Source: Spirochaetales bacterium | GTDB lineage: Bacteria; Spirochaetota; Spirochaetia; SZUA-6; RPPD01 | Reading direction: 5' to 3' | DNA length: 64,000 bases | Assembly (NCBI GenBank): GCA_016934415.1 | Contig: JAFGSW010000058.1 | Coordinates: 62,001 to 126,000 of the forward strand | Shown here: one piece after another, positions 9,281 through 17,928 of the stretch | Layout of the letters: every line of letters starts with the position of its first letter | Position numbering within the stretch: the first letter of the stretch is position 1 | Position numbers and translations under genes: made by a program | Notes under the pieces: model-generated | Databases searched by the model: none | Seen by the model: the letters and a program-made list of their open reading frames with translations, nothing else | What the model was told of the DNA's origin: nothing

Positions 9281-10014
9281 CTGATCGCCTTCATTCCTTC
9301 CCGTGAAAAAAACCTGCCGGCGAGGGTATCCCGCGAGTAATCGGAAAGCCCCACGGCGCTCTCATCCCGGTTGAGCGCATTGACTATTTTGAAACCCGCG
9401 AGCAGAGTCTTGCCGTCGAACTCGCCGTAGGACTCATAGCGGATCGTCTTCATGAGGACGCCGCTGGCGGCGTATAACTCGGCGGAGACCGGGCGGCAAT
9501 CCGGCGTGGTGACGACCAAGATTATCTTCGGGTAGCTGACTTCCGCGCCTTCCTTCGCGGTGAGATCCATGATCGATTTACCGTCCGCGGTTTTGCATGA
9601 GGCGACGTCGTACCCGTCGGAAAACGAAAGGCGGGTGATGTCGCCCGCGGCCGCCTGCCCGAACAGCATCTGACGCGACGAGATGCGGATCGGGTCCCGC
9701 ATGTTTTTGTCGAGCATCCAGAAGGCATTGCCTTGGACCAAAATCCGCCGGCCGGAGAGTTTGGGCGGCGAGAGATACACGCTCAGCACGTTCGATCTGT
9801 CCCCGTCCCTCAGGTAGACGCGCATGACCGAGGTTTCGTCGGCGTCGGTCAGGGTGTAGGTGAAGCTGAAGCCCCGATCGGTCAACAACCGGTACGAGTC
9901 GGCTTTGGAAAGCATCTTGGAAAAGTCCGATTCCTGGGCGGCGAGCGGACCGGTCGCCGAAGCGACCAACCAGAACGCGGCGCACGCCGCCTTCATTTTC
10001 GCGGGCATATTCAT
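9277..10014 (-). CDS. LolA-like outer-membrane lipoprotein-sorting protein
   Basis: A 245-residue periplasmic protein. The chosen ATG at 10012-10014 has AGAAAGGAG 6 bases upstream and begins a signal peptide (cleavage near PLAAQ); an ATG ten codons earlier lacks such a site. The body matches the LolA-like family found beside MacB-type permeases, with the characteristic stretch WMLDKNMRDPIRISSRQMLF followed by a hydrophobic, strand-rich fold. Such proteins carry a lipid or lipoprotein across the periplasm between an inner-membrane ABC machine and the outer membrane. Here the permease and ATPase are immediately upstream and a barrel is downstream, so the substrate is probably the operon's own lipid product or a lipoprotein that carries it. 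Confidence 0.82.
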   Translation of the reverse strand: MNMPAKMKAACAAFWLVASATGPLAAQESDFSKMLSKADSYRLLTDRGFSFTYTLTDADETSVMRVYLRDGDRSNVLSVYLSPPKLSGRRILVQGNAFWMLDKNMRDPIRISSRQMLFGQAAAGDITRLSFSDGYDVASCKTADGKSIMDLTAKEGAEVSYPKIILVVTTPDCRPVSAELYAASGVLMKTIRYESYGEFDGKTLLAGFKIVNALNRDESAVGLSDYSRDTLAGRFFSREGMKAIR

Positions 10015-10040
10015 GTGTACTCCTTTCTTCGTATCCATTA

Positions 10041-11213
10041 TCAATCAAGGCCGAGCTGGCCGATGATGTTCATGCGGTTCAGCCTCCGCGTCACCGCGAA
10101 GGTCGAAAGCTGCCCTATGCCGAAAACCAGGACGAAAGCCAGTGCCGGGTAGACGGGGTGAAAGTGAAACCCGACGTGGATGGCTTCGGCGACGGTGGGC
10201 GGCGGGGGCATCTCGATTCCGCCCAGCAGATTGACGAGGGAACCGATCGCCAGGGACAGGGCGAAACCGAACCCGAACCCGTAGAGCGAAAGGAAGCAGG
10301 ATTCTATCTGAAAGATGAGCCCCAAGCGTGACGGAGAGGCGCCGAAGGAGCGCATCGTGCCCAATTCCTTCGTTCTTTCGGTGAGGGAGAGCGTGAACGC
10401 CGCAGAAATCGTGAAAAAAACGGTGATGGCGATGACGATGAGGATGAACGCGAGGTTGTTGCCGTATATGGTTCGGACGGCGTTCACGTAGCCTTCGGGC
10501 GACGTGTAGCGGGTGAACACGGCGTCGGCATGCCCGCCCGCCGCGAAGGCGTTCTTGAGGCGCGCCGCGACGCTCTCCGGGTTCGCTCCCGGCTTGACGG
10601 TGACGTGGAGGGAATCGATGAGGTCGTAATTCATTCCACCGAGCGACGAGAAGGGAATTTCAAGAAAGAACCGGTCGTTTTCTTCCGATTCCGTGGTGAC
10701 GATCCGCGCGATTCGGGCCGAGAAGCCGTCATCCCCGGCGATGCCGCTGATCCAGTCCCCTTCGGCGACACCGAGCCCCTCGGCGAGCAGTTTTCCGATT
10801 TTGGCCTTGGGCTCCCGGTCGGCGGAAATCAGGACGTCGTTGTTTTCGGGATCCATGGCCGCTTCGGCGTCGGCGTCCACCGCGCGACCCGAGAAGAGGG
10901 AGCTCTTCTCGCCGAAGCCGATGATTCCCGAGAGCGTCGCGCGGGGGGACAGGATGCTCACGCCGTCCGTTCCCCCCAGCGATTGAAAAAGGCCTCGGTC
11001 GACGAAAGGCCGGCCCTTCTCCGCCGGCGTGATCCATATCTGGCCCTCTGCGCGGATCACTCCCTCCTCGAGCGTGTCGAAGAGATACTGGTAGATTCCG
11101 CCGATGAGAATGACGATGAGGCAGGCGAAGAGCACGACCGAGAGCGGAAGGAGGCTGCGGAAGCCCTGGCGGAAAACGTTCCGCTGGGCGAGTTTCACGT
11201 CGATGACCGTCAT
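10041..11213 (-). CDS. MacB/LolC-type ABC transporter permease (first of the operon)
   Basis: A 390-residue FtsX-fold permease: one helix near residues 17-40, a periplasmic domain to about 250, and three C-terminal helices. LTERTKELGTMRSFGASPSRLGLIF is the coupling-helix signature. The ATG overlaps the end of the ATPase gene as ATGA, so permease and ATPase are made together. It resembles the permease at 6732-7961 in plan and motif but is clearly diverged, consistent with a heterodimeric transporter of the LolCDE class. Its position beside the LolA-like gene indicates lipid or lipoprotein extraction from the inner membrane. Confidence 0.9.
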   Translation of the reverse strand: MTVIDVKLAQRNVFRQGFRSLLPLSVVLFACLIVILIGGIYQYLFDTLEEGVIRAEGQIWITPAEKGRPFVDRGLFQSLGGTDGVSILSPRATLSGIIGFGEKSSLFSGRAVDADAEAAMDPENNDVLISADREPKAKIGKLLAEGLGVAEGDWISGIAGDDGFSARIARIVTTESEENDRFFLEIPFSSLGGMNYDLIDSLHVTVKPGANPESVAARLKNAFAAGGHADAVFTRYTSPEGYVNAVRTIYGNNLAFILIVIAITVFFTISAAFTLSLTERTKELGTMRSFGASPSRLGLIFQIESCFLSLYGFGFGFALSLAIGSLVNLLGGIEMPPPPTVAEAIHVGFHFHPVYPALAFVLVFGIGQLSTFAVTRRLNRMNIIGQLGLD

Positions 11214-11911
11214 GGCCTGGACTCCGGCCCGGCGGTGTCCGATACGATTTTTCCGTCCTCGAGGCTGATGATACGCTTCGCCCTGGCCATGATTTTTTCG
11301 TCGTGCGTGGAATAAAGGAACGTGGTGCCGAACGACCGGTTCAATTCCTCCAGCAGCCGCATGATGGAATCTCCGGTCCGATGGTCCAGGTTGGCGGTGG
11401 GCTCGTCCGCGAAAACGACATTGGGATCGTTGATCAAGGCGCGGGCGATGGCCACCCGCTGCCGCTGTCCTCCCGAAAGCATGTGCGGCCTTTTATCGGC
11501 CTGGTCGGCGATGCCCACTTTTTCCAAAAGCTCCATGACGCGGGCCCGGTTCTTCTTCACCTCGGGATAGAGGAGGCTCGGGTATTCCACGTTTTCCCGG
11601 ACATTGAGCACGGGGATGAGGTTGAAGGTCTGGAAGATGAATCCCACCTCGCGGTTCCTGACGCGCGCCATTCCCTTTTCCCCCACGTCGTGGAGCCGTT
11701 TTCCCAGGAGATGGACCCGGCCGCCGGTCGGCCGGTCGAGCCCGGCGCCCAGGTGCAGGAGGGTCGACTTCCCGCTCCCCGACGGGCCCACGAGCGCCGA
11801 GAATTCACCGTGGTTGACTGCGAGGGAGACGTCCGACAGGGCGTTGATGACCGTCTCTCCCAAGAGGTATTCTTTGCTTACGGCTTCGTACCGCAATACT
11901 ATCTCGCTCAT
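11210..11911 (-). CDS. ABC transporter ATPase, LolD/MacB type
   Basis: A 233-residue ATPase with all motifs in order: Walker A GPSGSGKST (about 42-50), Q loop in FIFQTFNLIPVL, signature LSGGQRQR, Walker B VVFADEPTANLD and the switch His in YSTHDE. The spacing and the phrase QTFNLIPVLNVRENVE are typical of the LolD/MacB/FtsE branch, which powers FtsX-fold permeases. It overlaps both neighbours by 4 bp. As the only ATPase in the operon it probably drives both permeases. Confidence 0.95.
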   Translation of the reverse strand: MSEIVLRYEAVSKEYLLGETVINALSDVSLAVNHGEFSALVGPSGSGKSTLLHLGAGLDRPTGGRVHLLGKRLHDVGEKGMARVRNREVGFIFQTFNLIPVLNVRENVEYPSLLYPEVKKNRARVMELLEKVGIADQADKRPHMLSGGQRQRVAIARALINDPNVVFADEPTANLDHRTGDSIMRLLEELNRSFGTTFLYSTHDEKIMARAKRIISLEDGKIVSDTAGPESRP

Positions 11912-12588
11912 CGGACGACTTTCTCCGCGTTCTTCAGTTCTTCAGCCAGGCCTTGGTCCGCCTCAAAACCGTCGCGCTTGACTTGTTCCCGGGCGAGGGC
12001 GAGGTATTCGGCGTTTTTAAACTCGCGGGCGAGGTTGATGAGGCTCAAGCTCAAAAGTCTCAATTCCTCCTTCTCGAATTTCCAGGTTCCGGTTGCCGCC
12101 TTGGCGTTCACCTTTTTCACGTCCTCCAGCACAATCCCGTCAACGCCAAGGATCTCGGGGAAGTTGCTGTAGGTGATGGCCTGCCAGAGATAGGCCCGCC
12201 CCTCCTCGGGGAAATCGGCTATCAGGGAGTCGAATTCGCCGATACCCTTCCGTACGTATCTCAGTTTCTCGTTCGGGGAATCCGAGTTCCCCGCTTCGCG
12301 GCAAAGGGCGGTGGCGTAATAGATCCTCGCCATCGGTCTTTGCTGGAGGAGCTTCCGGTTGGCTTCATAGCGGCCGATGACGCTGTCGACGAGGTTCAGG
12401 TCGACGAGTTCCACGAAAAGGAGATGTTCCATCGCGACCGCGTCCTCGGGATCGGCCGCGAGCCTGGAAAGCAGCTCCGTCTTCAACTCATTCCGCGTAT
12501 TTGATTCGCCCTGGCAGGACGGGAAGATCGGGACGAGGAGAAAGGGCAAGAGAAGGACGGCGAACGCCTTTTGTCGGTTGTTTTTCAA
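11908..12588 (-). CDS. Lipoprotein with TPR-like module, paralogue of two operon proteins
   Basis: A 226-residue protein whose N-terminus is a lipoprotein signal with a lipobox ending IFPSC, so it should be anchored through Cys25. The central part (ARIYYATALCREAG, then NEKLRYVRKGIGEFDSLIADF and the LPEI-like segment NFPEILG) aligns by eye with the proteins at 12592-13278 and 19259-20359. In all three, a helix starting with an aromatic residue and A/G-x-A precedes a helix carrying a K-G motif, then a hydrophobic-PEI/DIF step. I know no function for this module. It is probably a periplasmic scaffold for the biosynthesis or export complex. The stop overlaps the ATPase start. Confidence 0.72.
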   Translation of the reverse strand: MKNNRQKAFAVLLLPFLLVPIFPSCQGESNTRNELKTELLSRLAADPEDAVAMEHLLFVELVDLNLVDSVIGRYEANRKLLQQRPMARIYYATALCREAGNSDSPNEKLRYVRKGIGEFDSLIADFPEEGRAYLWQAITYSNFPEILGVDGIVLEDVKKVNAKAATGTWKFEKEELRLLSLSLINLAREFKNAEYLALAREQVKRDGFEADQGLAEELKNAEKVVR

Positions 12589-12591
12589 GGG

Positions 12592-13278
12592 TTATTCCTT
12601 TCCGCTTAAAAATAGCTCTATAGATTCGGCTACGGCCTTGTCCTTGACGATTTTTTTCGCCACGAGGGCGTATTTTTTCGCGTTTCTCCAGTCGTTTTCA
12701 TACATGAGAAGCTTGGCCTTGTAAAGCAGGACGTGAGCCGGGTCGTAGAGGCCGTCGAACGCCTGGGGCGTCTTCGATAATACCCCGATCAGATAATCGA
12801 TATCATTTTCGGCCACGTTCTTTCGCTCGAAGATATCGGGCAGGACGAAGTTGTTCTCATATCGGATGCGCCTGATGACGACGTTCGTGGGATCGGCGGC
12901 GACCGCCTTGTCCATGAGGTCGCATCCTTTTTGCACGCCGTCCAGTTTTTCCAGGGGATTCTTGGAATCCCGCGCGATCAGCGTCCAGGCGGAACCGAGG
13001 TAGGCCCGAGTGACGGCCGACGGTTTTATTGCGTCGGATTTCTCAAGGCTCTTCACCGACTCCCGGGCGCAATCGACGGAATAACTATTGGCGAGATCGT
13101 GGTATGCCCGGCCCAAGGTGAACCAGGCTTCGGCGTTGTCGGGCTCCTTGGCCGTCAGCACCTTCATATCGCCTACGGTTTTTTCCAGGCTCGCCTCGGA
13201 TTGGTCCTGATCCTGGGCAATGGCGATCGTGCCTGGAAGGAGAACCGATAATAGCCATACCATGACGTAAATCTTCAT
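12592..13278 (-). CDS. Secreted TPR-like protein, paralogue of neighbouring lipoprotein
   Basis: A 228-residue protein. The ATG at 13276-13278 has AAAGGGG upstream at good spacing and begins a signal peptide (MKIYVMVWLLSVLLPGTIAIA); an in-frame ATG seven codons earlier overlaps the previous gene and is less likely. Helical pairs include one near-canonical TPR (AWFTLGRAYHDLANSYS). The module AYLGSAWTLIARDSKNPLEK, a K-G helix and FVLPDIFERKNVAENDIDYL is shared with the other two paralogues. Gap to the next gene is only 3 bases. Probably periplasmic or outer-membrane associated; role unknown. Confidence 0.75.
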   Translation of the reverse strand: MKIYVMVWLLSVLLPGTIAIAQDQDQSEASLEKTVGDMKVLTAKEPDNAEAWFTLGRAYHDLANSYSVDCARESVKSLEKSDAIKPSAVTRAYLGSAWTLIARDSKNPLEKLDGVQKGCDLMDKAVAADPTNVVIRRIRYENNFVLPDIFERKNVAENDIDYLIGVLSKTPQAFDGLYDPAHVLLYKAKLLMYENDWRNAKKYALVAKKIVKDKAVAESIELFLSGKE

Positions 13279-13298
13279 AGGTACATCCCCTTTCTGCA

Positions 13299-14639
13299 TT
13301 AATATAAATCGGTGTCCACGCTGAAGAGGAACGCCGCTGCGGGCGACGCTTCCACGGAAACCTTAACGCCGAACGAGAAGTAGAGATTGATGGGCGCGGT
13401 GAACCCGATCGCAAGCGCGGCGCCGAATGCGTGCGAGAGGTTTTCCGGACGGAATTGCTCGATGGACCCGAACGTTTCCGCCGTCTCCCAGAAGGCGAAC
13501 GGACTGAAGGTGAGGGAAGTGAATCCGAGGGGTATGGAGACCACGTGTACTCCCGTGACTTGCACGATGCCCCTCGCGTAGGCGCGGTTCGGCTCGAGGC
13601 TGCGCGGGCTTCTGAAGTCCCCGCTGTCGGCCCAGGTCGTCGCCGGGAGCGTGTCACCCCGGAGTGAAGCCAGAACTCGGATCTCGAAGACGAGCTGCTC
13701 GACCGGTTTCAGGCAGACGAGCGCATCGAGATCGGCATAGTAGGAGACCGTGTACCCTTCGGACGGGAAGACGGCTCCCGCGGCCGCCCGGGCATGGCAG
13801 CCGAAGGGGGCCATGAACCTATAGAAAGGCCAGAGCTCGGCATACACCCCCGCTTGGGCCGCGTATCCCGGTCCGGTGAGTCCCAGGCTCAGACGGTTCG
13901 CCGCGATATCGGAGGCGCTCAGCTGGGGCTCAAGCCAGAAGGAATCCGGAAGCCACCACGCCGTAAAACCGCCTTCGATACCCGCGTTCAGAACCGGGCC
14001 CAGGCTGAAAAAGAGCCGCCCGTTGAGACGGAACGATTCTTCCAGCCAACCGGGTTCTTTCACCAACTCCTCATGGGCACCCTCGATTCCGTAACCGAAA
14101 GGCGAATCCGCGACCCGGGGATGCGACCAGGAAAGCCCCTGCGTGTTGAGTCCGAGGGTCGTCCCCAATTCTTCGTTGCCGCCCATAAGGTGTCTGAAGG
14201 CCGCCGAAAGGTCCCACGGCCAGAACCAGAAACCGAAAAGGAACCCGTCCGTGAGCTCTACGACGCCGACGAAATGCCCCTCAGTTTCCGTGGGTTGTAT
14301 ATACACCCTGGCATCGTAGAAAAGCTTGGTCGAAAGAAAAAAATCCTTCTGGCGCCGCGCCATCGCCTTCCAGCCTGCGTCGGTAAAGCGGTCGCCCCGC
14401 GAGAAAAAGAGGTTGGCTTTCACCCATTCCTTTCGCGTCGCGCCCGCGATTTCGATCCGTATGGAATCGAGTATCACTTCTTCCGTCTTATCGATACCCA
14501 ACTCCTCATTCTTGATATTCAGGGAATCGATCAGCGAATCGAGCGCGTCGTCCGAATCCGCCGCCGGCTGCGCGTTCAAGAGGGCGCAAAAGAAGAAGAA
14601 AAGCGCGACAACGGGGCGTTTTTTGTTTTGGGTATTCAT
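13299..14639 (-). CDS. POTRA-like plus beta-barrel outer-membrane protein
   Basis: A 446-residue protein; ATG 14637-14639 overlaps the preceding stop as ATGA and precedes a signal peptide ending near LLNAQPA. Residues about 50-120 (VILDSIRIEIAGATRKEWVK, then FFSRGDRFTDAG and a tail with YDARVYIQP) look like one POTRA domain of the Omp85/BamA superfamily. The remainder is Gly/aromatic-rich beta sequence in paired strands and ends in an aromatic residue (DTDLY), as barrel proteins often do. It is shorter than BamA (about 800 residues) and has one POTRA, so it would be a small specialised Omp85-like protein. A role in placing or secreting the operon product is inferred only from context. Confidence 0.6.
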   Translation of the reverse strand: MNTQNKKRPVVALFFFFCALLNAQPAADSDDALDSLIDSLNIKNEELGIDKTEEVILDSIRIEIAGATRKEWVKANLFFSRGDRFTDAGWKAMARRQKDFFLSTKLFYDARVYIQPTETEGHFVGVVELTDGFLFGFWFWPWDLSAAFRHLMGGNEELGTTLGLNTQGLSWSHPRVADSPFGYGIEGAHEELVKEPGWLEESFRLNGRLFFSLGPVLNAGIEGGFTAWWLPDSFWLEPQLSASDIAANRLSLGLTGPGYAAQAGVYAELWPFYRFMAPFGCHARAAAGAVFPSEGYTVSYYADLDALVCLKPVEQLVFEIRVLASLRGDTLPATTWADSGDFRSPRSLEPNRAYARGIVQVTGVHVVSIPLGFTSLTFSPFAFWETAETFGSIEQFRPENLSHAFGAALAIGFTAPINLYFSFGVKVSVEASPAAAFLFSVDTDLY

Positions 14640-15724
14640 TTTGAAGCGCTCCATTCATCCAGGGCGTCCTTGACGGCCCGAAGCCGTTCCTTGCCCGAAC
14701 GCAGATCCGGCTCAAGCATACACCCTTCCGCCCATTCGTTCCAGGCGTTGATGAACAGGTAGGGCGTTTGTTCGCTTATTCTGCCGAATTGAAACAGTAA
14801 TTCCCGCTTGAAGAGTGAAGCGGTCGTGCCCGTGAAGATCGTCGCGCCGCCGTCCCGGTGGCGCGGGGTATTGTCCCATGACGGGCACGCCCCGGGAAAT
14901 TGCCGTTTATGATACCTGGCCGCGGTACGATGATCCAGGAGGAGGTCCGGGTAGGATATGATCGTGTTGGCGCCGCGCCGAGTAACGGCGCCCCTGATGG
15001 CCGGGGAGGTCCTCAACGGGTAAAAAGGATGAAATTCCACGACGCCGTCTATATCGAGAGAATCCACGTTATAGCTGTCCCGGTGGTAATTGAGCACGCT
15101 TAACACCTTGATCTCGCCCAGCTTGACGTCGCGCGCGCGTTGCCGCCAGCGGCGGACGAGGTCGTTGAAACGGTCGATGTGCCCCGCCCGGTAGATGAGG
15201 ATCAGGGGGCAGCCGTCGAGTTTCAAGGCCCTCGGGTCGGCGAGGAAACGGGCAAGCCAATCGAAATGGGTTTCCCACGTCGGCCGGTCCCCGTATTTCT
15301 GTTCCAAGAGAACCTCATGGTCCGAACCGTTCCAGTTCCTGCTCCAAGGCTCGTTCGCCCAGCAGAGGCAGAAGCGGATATCGATTTCCGGCCGCGCGAG
15401 GAACGATTCCAGGGGTTTTTCCAGCAATACTTTTCCGCCGAACCAGTAATGGTAAAAGCAGAAACCGGCGATTCCGAATTCCGCGGCCAAGGCGGCTTGT
15501 TTTTTCAGGACGGCTCCGTCGCTCAGATCATAATAGCCGAGCTCCTCGCCGGGAAGAATGGGCATGTCGTGGCCGGGGAACAGGGCCTTGGCCTGTTTGA
15601 CGTTTTCCCAATCGGTGAATCCTTCGCCCCAGAAACGGTCATTCTCCGGAATCGGATGGTACTGGGGGAGATAGAAGGCGATGAGTTGGGGCGTGATTTT
15701 CCGAGCCGCCGCGTTATGTACCAT
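14636..15724 (-). CDS. WbsX-like glycan-modifying protein (GH99-like fold)
   Basis: A 362-residue protein with the distinctive opening of the WbsX family: IAFYLPQYHPIPENDRFWGE, then GFTDWENVKQAKALFPGH, FGIAGFCFYHYWFGGK, FCLCWANEPWSRNWNG and the closing PYLFINAWNEWAEGCMLEPD. The family occurs in O-antigen and polysaccharide clusters, alone or fused to glycosyltransferases, and shares its fold with glycoside hydrolase family 99. Its biochemical activity is poorly known. It overlaps the gene on either side (11 bp upstream, 4 bp downstream). Its presence suggests that the operon product carries a sugar. Confidence 0.85.
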   Translation of the reverse strand: MVHNAAARKITPQLIAFYLPQYHPIPENDRFWGEGFTDWENVKQAKALFPGHDMPILPGEELGYYDLSDGAVLKKQAALAAEFGIAGFCFYHYWFGGKVLLEKPLESFLARPEIDIRFCLCWANEPWSRNWNGSDHEVLLEQKYGDRPTWETHFDWLARFLADPRALKLDGCPLILIYRAGHIDRFNDLVRRWRQRARDVKLGEIKVLSVLNYHRDSYNVDSLDIDGVVEFHPFYPLRTSPAIRGAVTRRGANTIISYPDLLLDHRTAARYHKRQFPGACPSWDNTPRHRDGGATIFTGTTASLFKRELLFQFGRISEQTPYLFINAWNEWAEGCMLEPDLRSGKERLRAVKDALDEWSASK

Positions 15725-17015
15725 GGTCCGCTTTCGTTTCCCGTCCGACCACGTTCAGAAGGGCCTCGCCGAACGAGGGAACCGCCTGCCGTTGACAAAA
15801 GTCCCGGTAGGTTTTCACCCTGCGTTCCATGGCTCTCGATGAAATCCTTCCGGCCAATTCCGAGAAGGCGTCGGCCCGCGCGATGTCGACCGTTTCGACG
15901 GCGTCGAAATACGGATTCCCTTCGGCCAAGTCACTGAAGAACGCCTCGTCCTCCCAGACTCCCAGCGCGTTGAAGCCGGGATAGACGGCGCCTCCCGCCA
16001 GCTCGCGGTAACTTTCGCTCGAGGAACCGGATTCGCCCGCGCGGAAGGAGACGAACGGAACCCCCCGGGAAAGGCTGATGGTGCCCAGCGTTCCGTACGG
16101 GACGAACAACCCGACGAAAAGGGCCTCGTCGATCTCGGCGTGGAGGGTTTCCTTGTTCAGCCACGTGCGCGTTTCAATCAGAGCCGGCGTCGTACCGTCG
16201 AGATCGGACGTGCACGCGAACGGATCAATCAGCACGATCCTTTCCACGTCCAGGTGCCGATGGAGGTTGCGCACGATGCCCCGGCACAGGCTGCGGATGA
16301 CCTCGCGGGGGACCGTGTATTCGAAAAACCGGCTTAATGCGAGGAGAACGGAACGGCGTTTCCCGTCCGCGCGGGGGGCGGGCGCGGAGGAGAGCCGGTT
16401 GTCATAATGAAAGAAATACGGTCCCCGGGGCCCCGGCCGGTTGAGCGGGACCGGCCTGAGGACTGAAACCCCCTCGAGGGGCGGCATGATTTGCGCCTCC
16501 ATCCGTTCGGGCATGAATTTCCTCAGATAGTATCCCAGGCGGTCGTCCGCGGGCATGCCTCCCAATCGTCTCAGATTCCGTTCCCGGCAGCGTTCCACCC
16601 GCTCTTTCCATTCCTCCACGCTCTCCGTGAACGTTGAAAAGTAATCGACGCAGGAAACCGTTTTCCCGTTGGCCGCGAGCCTGCGCACGAGGGAAAAAAA
16701 GTTCTCGCGCTGGGCGGGTCTGATGTTCGCTTCCAAGAAAAAGCAGTTGAGGTCGATGAACGTTATGCCGTCCCAGTCGGCGGCGATCGCTTCTATTTCG
16801 GACAGGATTTCGAGGAAGGAGAGGCGGGCAAACGAGAGGAAACCCGTATCGCCGCGGTACCCGGAGACGACGTCCGCCAGGTTTTCGTTCACGCGAAGGC
16901 CGGCGTCGATGCCCGTTCCGCCGGCGAGCGCTGAGATTTGTCTGACGATATACGTGGCCTCTCCCGTGCTCCTCTTGGCGAGGCCGAGGAAAAGGTTTCT
17001 AAACGACCGGGGCAT
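15714..17015 (-). CDS. Unrecognised protein, possibly a glycosyltransferase
   Basis: A 433-residue soluble protein that starts inside the end of the acyltransferase gene (17 bp overlap) and ends inside the start of the WbsX-like gene. I recognise no family with certainty. The last third (ISLSRGVPFVSFRAGESGSS, a pocket-like acidic stretch, then a closing helix ALLNVVG) resembles in plan the C-terminal half of GT-B glycosyltransferases, with a donor-site-like Gly/Pro loop and a final helix containing FGEALL. The first half contains ITFIDLNCFFLEANIRP, perhaps a strand and loop. Next to a WbsX protein, glycosyl transfer is a fair guess but not established. Confidence 0.65.
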   Translation of the reverse strand: MPRSFRNLFLGLAKRSTGEATYIVRQISALAGGTGIDAGLRVNENLADVVSGYRGDTGFLSFARLSFLEILSEIEAIAADWDGITFIDLNCFFLEANIRPAQRENFFSLVRRLAANGKTVSCVDYFSTFTESVEEWKERVERCRERNLRRLGGMPADDRLGYYLRKFMPERMEAQIMPPLEGVSVLRPVPLNRPGPRGPYFFHYDNRLSSAPAPRADGKRRSVLLALSRFFEYTVPREVIRSLCRGIVRNLHRHLDVERIVLIDPFACTSDLDGTTPALIETRTWLNKETLHAEIDEALFVGLFVPYGTLGTISLSRGVPFVSFRAGESGSSSESYRELAGGAVYPGFNALGVWEDEAFFSDLAEGNPYFDAVETVDIARADAFSELAGRISSRAMERRVKTYRDFCQRQAVPSFGEALLNVVGRETKADHGT

Positions 17016-17928
17016 AGCGATCCGTTCTTAAAAGCGATTCCGCCTGCAGCACGGAGGCTTTTGCGTTCCATCCGATCACGAGGCCCCTGGCCGATTTGGA
17101 AAAACCGATGTCGATAAACCGGTAGGACGGCGCGCACTCCGCGTCCAGGGCCTCGAGCGTTTTCCACCAGCGGACGGGACTCAACAGGTGCCGTTTCAAG
17201 GCGTCCTTCAGGGCTCCGCTCGATACAAGCGCCGAACCCGTGACGGCGGAGAAAACGGGAATTTCCATTTCGCGGAAAGCGATGCCGTCGAGGCACCGGT
17301 CGAGCGGATCCCCGATCTCGCCGACGAACGGTGAATGGCATCCGTTGCCCACGCGAAGCGGCACGACCCGCAGGCCGCATTTTTGCGCGGCGGCGGTGAA
17401 CTCCGGCGCTTGTTCGTCGGATACGGAGAAGACGACTTGTTTCGGCGTATTGTAGTTCACGGGGTAAACGCCCGCGATTTCCTTCAGGGCGTCGAGCGCG
17501 TTCGCGACCGCCGCGGGCTCCCCGATCGCCGCGTGCATGTCGCTCCGGCAGGTCCGCCGGTTTTCCGCGAACAGCCTGCCGCGCAGGGCGATCAGGGCGC
17601 AGGCGTCCTCAAACGCGAAGGCGCCGCACAGACAGGCGGAGATGACCTCGCCCAGGCTGTGGCCGAGCAGGTAATACGGACGGATGCCGTGCGCTTTCAT
17701 CGTCCGGAACATCGCGTAATTGACGGCCCAGATCGCGACGTGGGACAAGTACGGATCGTTCTTCGCCCTGGTCCGCAAGCCGCCCCAACACAGGACGGGA
17801 ATGTCCTCGCCGACGGCTTCGCTCACTTCATCAAGCGCTTCGCGAAAGGCGGGGATGTCCTGGTACTGTCTCCGTCCCATGCCGGGCTCGAAGCTTCCTT
17901 GGCCGCCGGATAAAAAAACGTTTTTCAT
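16999..17928 (-). CDS. FabD-like acyltransferase (malonyl/acyl-CoA:ACP type)
   Basis: A 309-residue protein of normal FabD length. ATG at 17926-17928 overlaps the previous stop as ATGA. Visible motifs are the N-terminal FLSGGQGS (GQGS oxyanion loop), catalytic Ser in GHSLGE, an Arg in ALRGRLF and the catalytic His in GNGCHSPFV. The YASH/HAFH substrate-choice motif seen in modular polyketide acyltransferases is not evident. The family loads malonyl or another acyl group from CoA to the phosphopantetheine arm of an ACP; the likely acceptor is the ACP domain at 23248-24618 in the same operon. Having its own loading enzyme suggests a starter or extender different from bulk fatty acid synthesis. 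Confidence 0.85.
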   Translation of the reverse strand: MKNVFLSGGQGSFEPGMGRRQYQDIPAFREALDEVSEAVGEDIPVLCWGGLRTRAKNDPYLSHVAIWAVNYAMFRTMKAHGIRPYYLLGHSLGEVISACLCGAFAFEDACALIALRGRLFAENRRTCRSDMHAAIGEPAAVANALDALKEIAGVYPVNYNTPKQVVFSVSDEQAPEFTAAAQKCGLRVVPLRVGNGCHSPFVGEIGDPLDRCLDGIAFREMEIPVFSAVTGSALVSSGALKDALKRHLLSPVRWWKTLEALDAECAPSYRFIDIGFSKSARGLVIGWNAKASVLQAESLLRTDRYAPVV

